From NCBI GenBank assembly GCA_963573385.1, contig CAUYLG010005263.1, positions 86,877 to 150,876 on the forward strand: a stretch of 64,000 bases of DNA, read 5' to 3'. Source of the stretch: Cacajao melanocephalus (Eukaryota > Chordata > Mammalia > Primates > Pitheciidae). Numbering within the stretch: the stretch's first letter is position 1; each line of letters starts with the position of its first letter. Below, in pieces: positions 50,221-63,775 of this stretch. Both the position numbers and the translations under genes were made by a program. Below the pieces are notes generated by a model. The model made no database searches, was not told where the DNA came from, and saw only the letters and a program-made list of their open reading frames with translations.

Positions 50221-52127
50221 CTTGTTCATGTAGGGAGGTTCTCAGTGTGGTCTTGGACTAACCCAGATTTCCCACTTTCTCACTTGTATTTCTCAAGAAT
50301 AACTGTATAATGTTCTGGGAATGCAGCATTCTGAGATAGGGAAGAACTGACTTTAATAGTCAGCTGTGTTCCAGTACCCCTGTGAGACAAGATGTCCTTC
50401 AGTGCCTTAGCCCAGCAACTCACAGTGTCACGGAGTATAAAACCCATGTGGGCTACTTTCCAGAGAGTCTTTCAGCTGTGGTGTAAGTGGGAAATGCACA
50501 GATGAGACTTCATTAACCTCAGGCAACTTTTCTGAGCCTTGGATGACTGATTTTTCATGAGTCTCTAGGTATCTGTTGTTTCCTGCTGTTTAAGTAATCC
50601 ATTTCATGTAATTTGTTGTATCTGTGTGTTTTGTCTCCTATGATTCAAGTCAAGTTGGTAACCAGTGCACAGTGAATCTTCTTTACAATCTACAGAACAC
50701 ATTGCCAGGCACATCATTTTGCTCCGTAAATGGAGCTGTTATTCTGCCCCTGCTGCTGTTATCTCTTGTTGTCTAGTCTGGGGAGATGTCAAATGCTGCT
50801 TGAGAAAAATCTTAATCACAGCTCCTTTGATAAACACAGATACCCAATAAAATCAAAGCTAGTAGATGCAATGATTTAAAAGATGTTTTGGCAAAATTAC
50901 TTCATTTGGAAATTCTACTGTGGTTTTGGACTCAATGAGCAATATGGAAGTGGTCCCATTCGTTGTCTTTATGGCCTTTAAGTTAATTAAGATGTTAATT
51001 CTAACTGGAGAACTGAAGACCAGGTGGTGTTGAAAAGACCTAAGACCTCACTTGCATGGCTTAAGGATAGGAGAAGATTGATTAAATTAATGTATATTAA
51101 GTACTTGCCCTATACAAACAAATTGGGAGAAACCAAGTACCCAGTGCCTTATTTGCACTATGAATGACAAGTAATACTTTAATTACATATATCTTGTTGT
51201 GGTCAATGAGAAGCAAAAACAGACTTAAAATCACTTGAAAAGTAATTTGACTTAACTTTGTTTTTGAAAATCTAATAGATTTGAAAGTTTGTCTCTGATT
51301 TAAAGATATCACTATATTAGAATACATTGCTATATTAAAATTATTTTATTTGAAATATGTAATATATACTACTATTTTGTCTTTCTAGTTGACTACTGTT
51401 ATTTTTCAGCAAAAATGTGCTATCATTTTCTATTCTATTATACATCCATATATTTCCGTATCTTTAAGTGGAAGAAAACATTTCACCAAAGGAAACTTAG
51501 ACTTATCTTTGAGAGTTTCACAGAGTGCCCTCTACCAAATGGGCTGGGTATAGTCAAAGTACATTCAGTAGACATGATGATTAGGGTGACATGGATTTCT
51601 AAGCATTTGGATTAGGTGGCTGTTTTTCTAATTCTGAATTTGTTGCCTTCATGTTAATATCTTCCTCCTTCCACCATCCTCTACAATTTATACATTTATT
51701 TGTTGTATTGTAGAGTGCCTTTATCTGAAGATTTTTTTCAGGTGCTAGACAGAAAATGGACATTTATTATAATAAAACAGAGACATTACCAAGCAGGAAA
51801 AAGACCAAAAGAAAAGAAGTAGATGGGGAAGGCTAGCGCTAGGTGAAAGATTAAGAGGTAGGTGATAGGAAAGAATGAGTGAGAGGAAAACAAACAGCTA
51901 AGTCATTGGTTGCAAGCCCTTGTTACCTCCAAGACAGACCAAACAGGTTCTGGGGGTATTAGGGATCATTTTGCATATCTTGTCAGTTCTGAGAGCAACA
52001 CTCCCTTTTCAGCTTCATCATCTCTTAATATTATTGTTGGGTGTGTGTGTATTTCCTTAATTCTTTATTGTTTAATTGAGCACAAAGAGTAATTACAAAG
52101 GTGTTGCTTGAAGTAGTAACTAAATTG
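50221..52127. other. Unassigned sequence
   Basis: No recognised gene or clear repeat. The sequence is AT-rich with short chance frames. Confidence 0.4.
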
Positions 52128-52476
52128 CAGTCATGCATCACTAAGGACAAAAACATCTTATAAGAACCATGTTATTAGGTGATTTCATCATTGTACAAAC
52201 ATTGTAGAGTGTATGTAAACAAACCTAGATGATACAGCCTACTATATACCTAGGCTATGTGGTATACATTCTGTGGCTCATAGGCTACAAACCTGTACAG
52301 CATATTATTGTACTGAACACTGCAGGCAGTTGTAACACAATGGCTAAATATTTGTGTACCTAAACTTATCTAAACATAGAAAAGGTACAGTAAAATACAG
52401 TATCATAATCCTATAGGATCATCATTGTCTATGCAGCCCATTGTTAACTGAAACATCATTGTATGGCACATAACTG
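52128..52476. mobile_element. Tigger-type (pogo/Tc1-mariner) MITE
   Basis: 349-bp non-autonomous element. The left end cagtcatgcatcactaagg and the right end (reverse complement cagttatgtgccatacaatg) are imperfect inverted repeats. The interior matches the Tigger3-like pattern: 'caaacctagatgatacagcc', 'gctacaaacctgtacagcat' and 'taaacatagaaaaggtacag'. TA follows the right end, as expected for a TA target. Decayed CpGs explain the mismatches. It carries no transposase. Confidence 0.88.
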
Positions 52477-53619
52477 TAGTAAGAGTCTTTTCATTCTTTC
52501 CATAGTTACATAAAAATTTGTAAATAAAAAGAGATGCTTATTTTCCATTAACAATTCTTAACCATGGGACTAACATTTGTCAAGGCAGACTCTTGCTTAG
52601 AACTTGGAAAATATCGTTTGCCATTTTTTCCTAAAAATCTTCTACAGAAGGTAACACGTTCTCCTTGTTACAAAACATCATTTCCTTTGCAATGCCTGTG
52701 ATACAGTTCAATACTGTGTCCGATGTGGCATAACACAGATATTTAATAAATATTTTTTGCATAAATACATGAATTAATTCAAAATTACATTTGTAGAGTT
52801 GCCAAGGCAATCATATCCCAATATTTTAAGCCTTCATGGAAACAATTTTTGGTTGTATACTCACATATCTGAGTATCTATATATGCATATATATGCACAT
52901 TTATGCATATGTATTCCTATAATTATATGCATGCACACACATATTCTGGACTTCTTTTGAAAGGTTTATGTGTGATGATACACTGTATATAAAGTGTATC
53001 TTATGTTGCTATCCATTCAAGACATGTATACCAACTGTACATATGTTGCACCATATGGCAGAACTTCAATGCCCATCTCTCAGCCTTATTCTTAGAGTCA
53101 CTGAAGGATTGCCTCTTGAGATAAGACAGACTTAAAATAGGTCAGAGACTGCAGATGTCAGTTTTTTTCAATGGTAAATGACATCATGAGGAAACAACTA
53201 AAACAGGGAAATATCCTTGCTTATTTAGCTAGCTTCCATATGCAGAATTCAAGCTAGTGAGGCTCCTTTTTCCTGGCATACTGTTTTTGCAAATACTGCA
53301 GCTATCACTTCTTTCTTTGGTTGCTGTGACACAGAGATTGATGCATTCAAATTTCCTACAATCATAGAAGACATGAACTTGAAAGGTCCACAGAGTACTA
53401 GTTTTGGCAGCTACATAATGTTGGGCAAATCAATTGAATAAACAATATATTTTTGTCTTTGGTACAAGCAAATTTAGAGCAAAGTGTGTTTATGAATATT
53501 TTAATATCATTATTCTAGTCCATATTGCAAGAAAACCAAGCTTTAAAAAACCCATGCTAAGTGGCTATTCACTAATTCATTTATTAAACTAATCATCTAG
53601 CATAATATACATTCACCGA
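52477..53619. other. AT-rich sequence with a dinucleotide tract
   Basis: 'cagatatttaataaatattt' at 52737 may be a short L2/MIR end. 52874-52945 is an AT/GC-alternating tract (tatatgcatatatatgcac). No gene is recognised. Confidence 0.45.
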
Positions 53620-53790
53620 TAATGTGCTGCAGGTTTTGTGTTTTATTCCATTTTCACAACCACCTTACTATGTAGGTACTATTATTTTAATTTTATAGAT
53701 GAGTAAGCTTCAGCTGAAGAACATTTGTAATTTACCTAAGCTCACTCAGCTAGTAAGAGGCAGAGATGATGTTCAATATTTTTTAATGAA
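53620..53790 (-). repeat. MIR SINE
   Basis: Reverse-complement MIR: 'ccttactatgtaggtactat', 'aattttatagatgagtaagc', 'gtaatttacctaagctcact' and 'cagctagtaagaggcagaga'. Confidence 0.8.
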
Positions 53791-54917
<1,127 letters not shown>

Positions 54918-54959
54918 AGAAGATAAAGTTTAAAAAAAAAAAAACTATCCTCAAAAATA

Positions 54960-55677
54960 GAACCAACATGCTCAAAGATGGGAAAAGGAAGTAAAAAGAT
55001 AGGATGAATTATAGAAATCTTGAGTAATAGGAATTCCAGAAAAGAAGATCATATTGGAAACAAAAAATTATACCAAAAAATGCCACAAAAATGATAGCCG
55101 TATGTTTTGATATTGAAAGAATCTATTGATTCTCCAATACATTGATGGAAATAAGAACAACAACAATATGCATCATCATAAAATTTCCAGACATTGGAGA
55201 AAAAGAGAAAAATCCTAAAGACCGACAGTAAGAATAAACAAGTCACATAGGAAAGATCAAGACTCAGAATAAAATCATATTTCTCAATTAGAATCAGAAG
55301 CTCAAAGGAAATAATGATGTGGTTCAAAATTCTGAGGGGAAAATTCTTTCTAACCTAGAGTTCTATACCCAGTAAAAGTATCAAAAATATGTTTGGATAA
55401 AATAAAGTCATTTGAGGTACATTTATGGTCTCAAAAAAACTTACCTTCAATTCACTGTTTCTTGGTAAGCTATTGAAAGGATGATGGAAAGCAAGAAAGA
55501 CATGGGAGTGAGGAAACAAAGGATTCAACCTAGGAGACAGGTATGGGGAAATGTCAGGTAATGGCTATGCAACAGAGGTAGACATTCTCAAGTCCAGATT
55601 AAAGCAAGAGAATCAAAATGTATGGGAGGAATATTCTCAAGAAAACAAAAGGACTTGTTAGATCACCTAATCTATCA
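54960..55677 (+). repeat. Diverged interspersed repeat, family uncertain (copy 2)
   Basis: Shares ordered landmarks with 14500-15835: 'catcataaaatttccagaca' (55171), 'gttcaaaattctgaggggaa' (55322) and 'ggtctcaaaaaaacttacct' (55427). Better-preserved parts are 'cctagagttctatacccagt' (55354) and 'acatgggagtgaggaaacaa' (55500). It probably continues beyond the MER1-like element to about 56400. I associate the pattern with ancient L1M 5' sequence but cannot name it firmly. Confidence 0.5.
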
Positions 55678-55887
55678 TGGGTCAGCAAACTACAGCTCAG
55701 GCCAAATCCAGCCCCCAATCCCTCTTATTTTTGGAAATAAAGGTTTATTGGACCATAGCCTTGCCCAGTTATTTATATTGCTACAATGGTAGAGCAGACT
55801 AATTGCAACAGAGACCATGTGGCTCACAAAGCCTAAGCTGTTTACTCTCTGGCCCTCTGTAGAAAAAATTCACCATCTCTGTATTGG
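55678..55887. mobile_element. MER1-type (hAT-Charlie) MITE
   Basis: Matches the recalled MER1 family: 'gtcagcaaactacagctcag', 'gccaaatccagcccccaatc', 'ggaaataaaggtttattgga', 'cagagaccatgtggctcaca' and 'ctctggccctctgtagaaaa'. The ends (tgggtcagcaaact and attcaccatctctgt) are degraded inverted repeats. Confidence 0.85.
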
Positions 55888-57946
55888 CTATTAAAAGAAA
55901 GCTTTACTCTCTTGGGGATATATTAATTATAAATATATGGAAAACAACAACAACAAAAAAAAACCAATTGTTTACTCCACAGAAAACAAAAAGTTCAACA
56001 AGAAAGGTACTATGAATATTAGTTTAACTAAAAATTGTGGCATAGTTTTATGATGGAAAAAGTGGTGTGTGGGTATGTCTTTTGGGGTGGATTTGTAAGG
56101 AAGCTGAGATCCTACGTCCACAGTAGGAAATTGAAAGATAATGTATACCATAGAAACAGATTTTTTCCTTTTTTAAAAAATAATAGAAAAAAATCAAGAA
56201 AAATGCACTAAGAATGTTATTTTAAAATATGGAGGTAAATTTCAGAAGAAAATGCTGAAAATGTTTGCCTTTGGAAAATGAGAGTCAAGGGTGAGAATGG
56301 ATAGGCCAAGGGAAATGTTTTTAAATGTCTTGTAGTATTATTTGATTATATAAATGATGTACACATATTACTTTTCTAAAAACAAAAGTTAAAAGTGTGA
56401 CAAATATTAGAGAATCATTGAAATGCAGTGAACCTCCATTGTGATGAATTATTTGAATCTTGGTATATAATTTATTTTAGAAACATCTGCATGGGAAGGG
56501 TCCCTCTCATAAAATAAAAATAAAGGACAGAAAGCATTGCTGAGGGCTTAAGGTGTGGATGAAATGACACCTTTAAGCTGAAGAATCCCCATGTTGACAG
56601 CATTCAATCCAAGAAAAGCTCCACTGTACACATGTTCTAACATATGGTAAAATTTCAGTCTCTTATCTCTTGATATTAGTTCTCATCCTCAGAATCACCA
56701 AGGGACCATTTTGCAGAAGGAAGATCTACTAAAATGAGTCAGGGACTTGGTGGGTAGGAATCAATGCATTTCTTTAATGTGGAAAAAGCATATGATTCAA
56801 TACTCTGTAAACAAACCAAATACAGTTCTCATACTCTGAATATATGAGACAATTATTTAAATAACTTGTCACTTTTTATATTTTGAGAATATTGCATCTG
56901 TATTTTTTTGTGTGTCTTTCTGTATTTTTGGTTTATGCAGCCAATATTCTTGATCAGATAGCAGGATCATTCATTTTAGTTTATTTGGTTTTAAAAAATA
57001 AAAATGGCTACATTAAAGTATAAATACATTAGTCTCACCACAGGTGAAAATTAGTCACCCTCATCTGCCATGTTTATGGTTTTTTACAATGAGCTAGGTC
57101 AAAAGGAGATCAGATGTACAGAGCTGTGAATTTTTCTGTGTGAAAAATGTATTTGAAAAGGTATATGTTTGTGTAAACCTACACTCATATATATACATAT
57201 GAACATATGTACACATACCTATATATATATATATACTGTTTATATACATATGTGTATATATATATATAGTTTTAAGAAAAATATTTTAATAAATGGTTTG
57301 TTTTACTGTAATATGATGCCATCCTTAATATTTCTGTAAGAAAGATAAAATGTTTAAGCAATAAGTCAATGGACAGAAACAAAATAAGAAATAAATTAGC
57401 TTTTCTTTTTCTAAGCCCCATAGGATGTTGGTCTAATGCTGTGAGCTCACTAAGTAGAAAATGAGTCTAGATTGGAGTCCCTGGAGGACTTTCAAAAGGT
57501 CAGAACAGTACCTGGTTTCCCACAGGCCTGTGCCTGGACTTTGCTACTCTGGTAAAATGTCTCTGTAGCAAACAAACCAGCAGTTCAACCTAAAATCTGT
57601 GAGTGAATCACAATGGTATTCACCAGAGTGAATGTTGCTCTTACTTCTTATCTTGTTCCACACTTCCAAAGGGCTCATCCAAGCATTGATTTCCAGGGAT
57701 GGTTTGTGATTTGCTCCAGATTAGCTTTTATTTTATTTTTTCCCCTTGACAGAGTGATCCAAAAGAGAGAGCTTCACATACACATACTATGCCTGCTTTC
57801 CCAGCTTAGAGAGAGAGGGTCAGCCATTCATAAACTGGAGCAATATTCATGAACTGTGTGGACCACTTTGAGAGACTGTGTCTCCTGTTTACGGATGTGT
57901 ACAGCAAGCTGCAAAGCACTGCCTGTCTTTTTACTCACAATCAATT
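55888..57946. other. AT-rich sequence, AT microsatellite
   Basis: 55888-56400 probably belongs to repeat copy 2. A TA/TATG dinucleotide tract lies at 57186-57269. The rest is single-copy-like. The 79-codon frame 57613-57852 has no recognised family. Confidence 0.4.
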
Positions 57947-58048
57947 GCAAAGCACAAAAAGGACTTAAGGGATTTACAAAAGAAAAAAGAAAGACAACAG
58001 CTTTTTTTTTTCTTTTGTAAAATACCTTAAGTCCTTTTTGTGCTTTGC
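57947..58048. repeat. Long near-perfect hairpin, pre-miRNA-like
   Basis: Arms 57947-57993 and 58001-58048 are reverse complements. The outer 24 bp pair perfectly, then one mismatch and one 1-nt bulge, then about 20 more pairs including one G-U, closing on a 7-nt loop (acaacag). As RNA this gives a stem of about 47 bp, the size of a miRNA precursor. No transposon family is recognised in the arms, so it probably arose by a templated inverted duplication. Expression is unknown. Confidence 0.92.
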
Positions 58049-58714
58049 TATCATTGTTCAGGTGCTAAAGTGAAATAAATGTGTCATCTAATCACTGCTT
58101 GTATAAAGATGTCATGAACTCAAAAAGGCTGGGAATGAAGAGTCAGGCAACATTGTAATTTTGCCTTGTCACAGGAATACTAGTTCAAAAGTGGGAGGAA
58201 TGTATTTACAAATATGGCCTACATTTTCAAATGCACATTGTTTACTTAAACTTCATAGGCACGTGTTCAAGGAAGGGCATAAAAATAACATTTACAAAGC
58301 TCATTGAAAGCTGGCTTTAGGAAGCCCTGCCACAGAAACAAAGACATATGAATCCTATTAGAGATCACACTGCTTTCTGCACAAAGACAACTGATGGTTT
58401 GACTGAACTCCAGGGTAAAGAGCAGAAAGCACTAAACTTGCTGGAGACTTAACTCCAAGTCCTGCTCACTACTCCAGTGTGGCAGGAGTCTTGGAGTGTT
58501 ATCTGAAGCTTTGTTTACCTGGGGTCCATAATTGAATATTCCAGTTCAATAACTTGTTGATTTAATTAAGCAACAGATCTGACATTTTAATTAACCATTT
58601 ATTTACTGGGCATTTATAGCATGAGAGAATGGGCAATGGTATAGTAGATCAAAGGAGATCTCTGTCTTAATTTTTTAAGTCCTTTGTTCCTCATAGCAAT
58701 CAAAGCATTAAAAT
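58049..58714. other. Unassigned sequence
   Basis: No recognised gene or repeat. Confidence 0.45.
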
Positions 58715-58725
58715 AGTTAACAAAA

Positions 58726-59084
58726 GCCAAGGGCAGTGGCTCACACCTGTAATCCCAGCACTTTGGGAGGCTGAAGTGGGCAGATCACCTGTGGTCGGGA
58801 GTTCTAGAGCAGCCTGGCCAACATGGTGAAACCCATCTCTACTAAAAATACAAAGTTAGCCGATGTGCATTTTGTATTTGTACTAAAAATACAAAATTAG
58901 CCGTATGCCTGTAATCCCCAGCTATTTGGGAGGTTGGGGCAGGAGAATTGCTTGAACTTGGGAGGCAGAGGTCATGGTGAGCCGAGATCGCACAATTGCA
59001 CTCCAGCCTGAGTGCCAAGAGCAAAACTCCATCTCAAAAGAAAAAAGGAAAGAAAGAAACTCCATCTCAAAAAAAAAAAAAAAA
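58726..59084 (+). mobile_element. Alu SINE with internal rearrangement
   Basis: Full-length Alu with an exact 11-bp target duplication, agttaacaaaa (58715-58725 and 59085-59095). In the middle (about 58850-58905) the 'tactaaaaatacaaa' and 'ttagccg' motifs occur twice, separated by a short inverted copy, gcattttgtatttgtac. The A-tail region also carries a second 'aactccatctcaaaa' (59025 and 59058) separated by a GAAA-like stretch. These make it about 50 bp longer than normal. Confidence 0.95.
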
Positions 59085-59095
59085 AGTTAACAAAA

Positions 59096-62000
59096 CAGTA
59101 GTTGTGTCCACATGGTGCTTGTGTTTCACCTTAACAATGTGTGCATTTTTTAAATTTGGAAATTTAGAAGAGCAGCAAAAGATCACCTGGAGAATGAAGC
59201 CCCACATTTATGAAATGATCATAGTCTACTTCACTAACAGGAAAGTTAGATGCAAATATTTGCCTTGAAATTCAGATTATAGACAAAGTGGTTTGTATGA
59301 ACTAGGCATTCTTCATATTAGGGAGCGGGTGAAATTTTGAGACCAGTAATGAGAAAATGTCTGGGCCTGGTGCCCATCCCTGGCCTGGTCTAAACTAACT
59401 TCTTGAGCCATTGCTCTGCTTTTATCTACTTTATTGCTCATGTGTCACACCCTGGACATTGTTGGAAAGGGCCATCAGCAAAGTTAATAAGATGCTTAGT
59501 CTTTCTGTGAGCAGCTACTCAGAGCACAGCACTTTCTGGCTCATTGCCACCAAACTGCAACTGCATTTCTCTTGCGATCACTAGTTTTATTCTTGAGAAT
59601 CCGTATAAAATAGAAAGAGCAAAGCAAAGGTGTCTTATGAATACCTTCAAATGCTAGGAATTCTTACTGCTCTTGGAATGAGAATATAATCTATGTGGTA
59701 TTGGGTGACTCTGCCTCACTACCCATGCTGATTAAGTCTTTGGTGGATGAGTCGATGAATGGTTCTTAGCAGATGACTCACTTTCCTTTTGGCTGTTTTC
59801 TTTTTCACTAAGACATCTGTGCTGTGAAGACCAATGGCCTCATCTGAAGCTGCCTGCTTCCCTTGGGCCTCTATCATTTATGTATTCCATGCTCTATTCA
59901 TAAGCATTATACTGGATAATTTGAAGAGCTTGCAGAAAAAAATGTCTAAATCATGATCCTGGTCAGTCTTCAAGATGTTCTGAATGTGTCAGGAAAGCAA
60001 ACCTCACATGACAAAGCAATTAGAAATTAGGCACTGAATAAAGATTTATCTGGCAGTAGTATGCAGCGTGGATAGAATGGAGAGCTCCAAAAAGCAGGAC
60101 AGCTAATTAGGAAGCCGAAGTTGAACAGGTTTAGTCTGGGACGGAACAAAAAGGGAGTGTTTGGTTCAATCAAGCAGGTGACCACTAGTAGGTGTGTGTT
60201 GTGTTTTGTTTTGTTTTGTTTTTGGTGTTTTAGACAGACTTTTTATCAAGCTTTTCTCTGCTAAAGAGGTTGGCAACCTTTCAACAGTCCCAGGTTGTAA
60301 GAAGGTGGTCCTCTCTTCTCCAGTGTTTTTATGCTTCATAGAGCTACGGAATTGTTCCATGAAATTCCTATCTCTAATCATGAAATTTGCATGCATAAAG
60401 CACTTAGCTCATCTGGAAGGAACTCCGAGGGCTAGAGTGAGCACTTAGCAGGTTAGGCAATCATGAGCTTAAAGAATTATGTTCAGTTTCAGTAGGCCGA
60501 TTTGAGTGCACTTCTGGAAGATAATTTAAATATTCAACCTTAGACTAAGATATTCCCTTCTTAAACCTTGTGCCTAGGAAGAATTCTCAGTTCTGTGGTC
60601 CCCTGCATGATCATAAGCTAAAGCACCTAGCAAGTAGTGAGAGGTGGTGGAAGGCGGTGCTGAAAATGATCTTTCTTGAGCATTTCAGGGACTTGAGTCA
60701 GCTCAACATGCAGCCCTTCGGGAATTTTCCTCTTAGGTTGAACACTGGGCTTAGAGAGGGATTTTTGAGTCTGTTATACTGTAATTCTATTTGGGCCTTA
60801 TAAACTGCTTTATTTTAAGCCTGCTTAAAAGCAGTGCAGTGCAAGCAGATTATTCATTTGCTAGCTGCACCTCGCTGAATTTCCTTTTATAAAGAGTCCT
60901 GGGTTCGCCTTCTGTGGAGTGTTTCTTTTTTCATAAACGAAAGGGAAAAGAAAAGAAATGTGACTACCTGACAATGTGAAAAGCACCCCAAGTGGATTTT
61001 GCAGATGAGCTAGAAGTGACAGGTGAACATTGTGTCTTAAAGTCGCCCCAGGGGATTCTTCTCTGATGTGAAGGAAACAGCAGGATCTATCCTTTCTGAT
61101 TTAGTCTTTGACAGGCTGCTTTTCTGACAGTGGCTGCAATGTGCTAAGTGCTGGATTGGGAAAAGGATAATGTCTGAAGGGCGCCATTTGCCATTGGCAG
61201 TGGGAAGAAGTGGGTCCTGAGGAGCTGCTGAGGTGAAATTTGCAAAAGATTGAAATTAGGATCATCTCTCAAGAAGCAGTCTTATATTTAACTTTGCAAA
61301 CGTCAGAAACTTTACCCTGATGATAATGTTTCTGGAATGAATGAAGAGACTGAATTACAATATATCTCTTTGTAGATGTCATTTTAGTTAAGAACTAACA
61401 CACTCTCACAGATATAAACTTTGGGGATTTAGCAATAGGGCTAACACATCTTTAGTAAGCTGGCAAACAGATAGCAGTTATTTTCCAGCTGTTTTAAGAA
61501 AAACAATCTAATTCTGCCTTTGGAGAAATAGGGAAATAAGATCAAGATTTTTCTCCAACGGCTCAGGGAAAATCATGGTTCATACCAAACGAGTGTAAAA
61601 ATGGAGTTTTACATCATTGTTAGAAGCACATATATATATATATAGAGAGAGAGAGACTGTTTACCTTAACAACAAAAATTCTCAAAAGGACAGAAATGTA
61701 GACATCAAAGTGGCAATGGAAAGATAGCTGTAACTCTAATTTTTATCTAATTTCTCCTCAAGGGCAATCTAGAGATATCAGACAAATAGATTTGCTCCCT
61801 TGATTGTCTTAGGTCAAGTTTTTGAGACACAACTCCTGTTCCATTTCTTTTTTATAGCTATAAAAGCATTTTTCCTCCAAACTCAGTTACATTGATACCT
61901 TGAATGAATGTATTTTCCCCAGGGTGCCTGGTTTATTCTTGGAAGATAGTGTACTTAGGTTCTTTCAACATAGCGATTTAGCTAACTATTTTATAGGATA

Positions 62001-62320
62001 GCTCTTTTTTACCCCATAGTTTTTCTTCGAATGGGAATCAGTGAACTAGATGATATATTTAAGTGCGCAGCCAGCAGATGGTCAGGCTGAGATGAGAACA
62101 TATGGTTGAATATATTGTTTGGCTCAATCTTCCATTGGCACAGAAGGCATATTTGTCTTAATATTCCCCTTTAGCACCTGAGTCAAAAGGGTAAAAGATT
62201 TCCCTCAACTCTAGAAAATCTCTCTGGCCATCATTGGAAGAACTTTAATATACCACGTCTAAATAAAGATTTAAGTTGGGCATTTTTTAAAAAACAACCA
62301 CTAAGTTTAGCACAAAGAGG
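59096..62320. other. 3.2 kb largely free of recognisable repeats
   Basis: Only simple repeats are evident: TTTTG units at 60191-60224 and TA-then-GA at 61629-61657. No Alu, L1, LTR or MIR is identified, and open frames are short with no family resemblance. Candidate conserved non-coding sequence by absence of repeats only. Confidence 0.45.
61629..61657. repeat. TA/GA compound microsatellite
   Basis: (TA)n passes directly into (GA)n: 'atatatatatatagagagag'. Likely length-variable. Confidence 0.85.
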
Positions 62321-62949
62321 TTTTTTTTTCCTTCTTTTAAAAATTAATTTTATTAAGGTATGTTTTACGTACAGTAAATTCACTAATTTTAGATATCTCA
62401 ATTTCCGTGAATTTTATACAGTCGTGTAGCCACCACTAACATCATCAAGATATGGAACTGTTTTATTATCCCAAGAAGTGATCTTATTTCCCTTTTCAGT
62501 CAATCTACTCCCATCAACTTTGCCTCTAATAACCTACAAAATGTTTTCTGTTACTATTGTTTTGCCTTTTCTAAAATTTTATATAGGTGGAATCGTACCA
62601 TTTGTAGTCTTTTGAATCTGGTTTCTTTCACAGAACAAAATATTGTTTTAGATCCATTCATGTTATATGTAGTTTATCCCTTTTTATTGCTGAGTAGTTT
62701 TTTATCATGTGGATATACAACAGTTTGTTTATACATTCATCAGCTGATAGACATTTGAGTTTTTTCTAGTTTTTTCCTATAATGAATAAAACTACTATGA
62801 ACATTCATGTACAAGTATTTGTGAATGTGAATATATATATATGTGTATATATCTATATACACACAAACATATATACATACATACATACATACATAATTCC
62901 CTTTAATAAATACCTAGGAATGCAATTGCTGCATTGCATCAAATGTCTT
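62321..62949 (-). mobile_element. L1M 3' end, antisense (first of two)
   Basis: After a T-run (62322-62330) the plus strand follows the reverse complement of an old L1M 3' end: 'ttaatttt attaaggtatg' type start, 'attttatataggtggaatcg', 'ctttttattgctgagtagtt', 'actatgaacattcatgtaca' and 'aaatacctaggaatgcaatt'. A TA/CATA microsatellite (62829-62895) has expanded inside it. Confidence 0.85.
62829..62895. repeat. TA/ACAT microsatellite
   Basis: Alternating TA and TG units followed by five CATA repeats, inside an L1M 3' end. It creates the reading frame at 62782-62985 by chance. Confidence 0.85.
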
Positions 62950-63775
62950 CTTTTTGGTTTTAAGGATTTTATAAAACTGAAATGAAACTCATATAACACA
63001 AATTAACCATTCTAAAGTGAAGAATTCAGTGCATTTATAATGCCATGCAACTACAAGCGCCAACCAGTTCCAAAGTATTTCTATCACCCCAAAAGAAAAC
63101 CTCATATCACTAATCAGTTATTCCTTTCAACCCTTACCCCCATCCCCTAGCAACCACCAATCTGTTTTTTCATCTGTATGAATTAATCTGGATATTTCAT
63201 GTAAATGTAATTGTTTAACATATAACCTTTTGTATCTGCCTTCCTTCACTTAGCATAAAATTTTCAAATGTATCCATGTTATGGATGTATTTTATTTTTA
63301 TTTTTTTAGAGATGAGGTCGCATTATGTCACCCAGGCTGGAGTATAGTGGCTATTGATAGGCGTGATCATAGCACACTATATCCTTGAAATCTTAGGCTC
63401 AAGTGATCCTCAGCCTCCTGAGTAGCTGAGACTACAAGTACCTGAAATATTATTTCTTATGGCTGACTAATATTCCATTGTATGTATACACTATAATATG
63501 TTTATTCTCTCATGGATGAACATTTGAGTTATTTTTACCTTTTGAATATTATGAATTATGCTGCTATGAGCATTCATGTGCAAATATTTGTATCTCTGTT
63601 TTTAATTCTTTTGGCCATATGCTTAAAAGTGTAAATGCTGGTTATATTGCAATTTTATGTTTAAGTTTTTGAGGAAGCCCCACTGCTTTCCACAGAGGCT
63701 GAACCATTTTATATTCCCATCAGCAATCTAATAGGGTTTCTCTTTCTCCACATCCTTGCCAACATGTTATTTTCC
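62950..63775 (-). mobile_element. L1M 3' end, antisense (second of two)
   Basis: The same consensus region begins again: 'catataacacaaattaacca', 'aaagtgaagaattcagtgca', 'ccctagcaaccaccaatctg', 'cttccttcacttagcataaa', then after a SINE insertion 'gactaatattccattgtatg' and 'ctgctatgagcattcatgtg', ending 'ccacatccttgccaacatgt'. The repetition of the region shows two independent insertions head to tail. Confidence 0.88.
63291..63441 (-). mobile_element. FLAM/free left Alu monomer, antisense
   Basis: T-rich run, then 'gagatgaggtcgcattatgt', 'cccaggctggagtatagtgg', 'gcgtgatcatagcacactat' and 'ctgagtagctgagactacaa'. The 'ctattgataggcgtgatcat' segment is present in 7SL RNA and in FLAM monomers rather than in the right Alu arm. 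It is a monomer of about 135 bp inserted in the second L1M 3' end. Confidence 0.8.

Noticed and set aside
57947..58048. Possible MADE1/miR-548-type hairpin
   Set aside because: The arms lack the MADE1 terminal sequence, so that family is rejected; the hairpin itself is kept as a finding.
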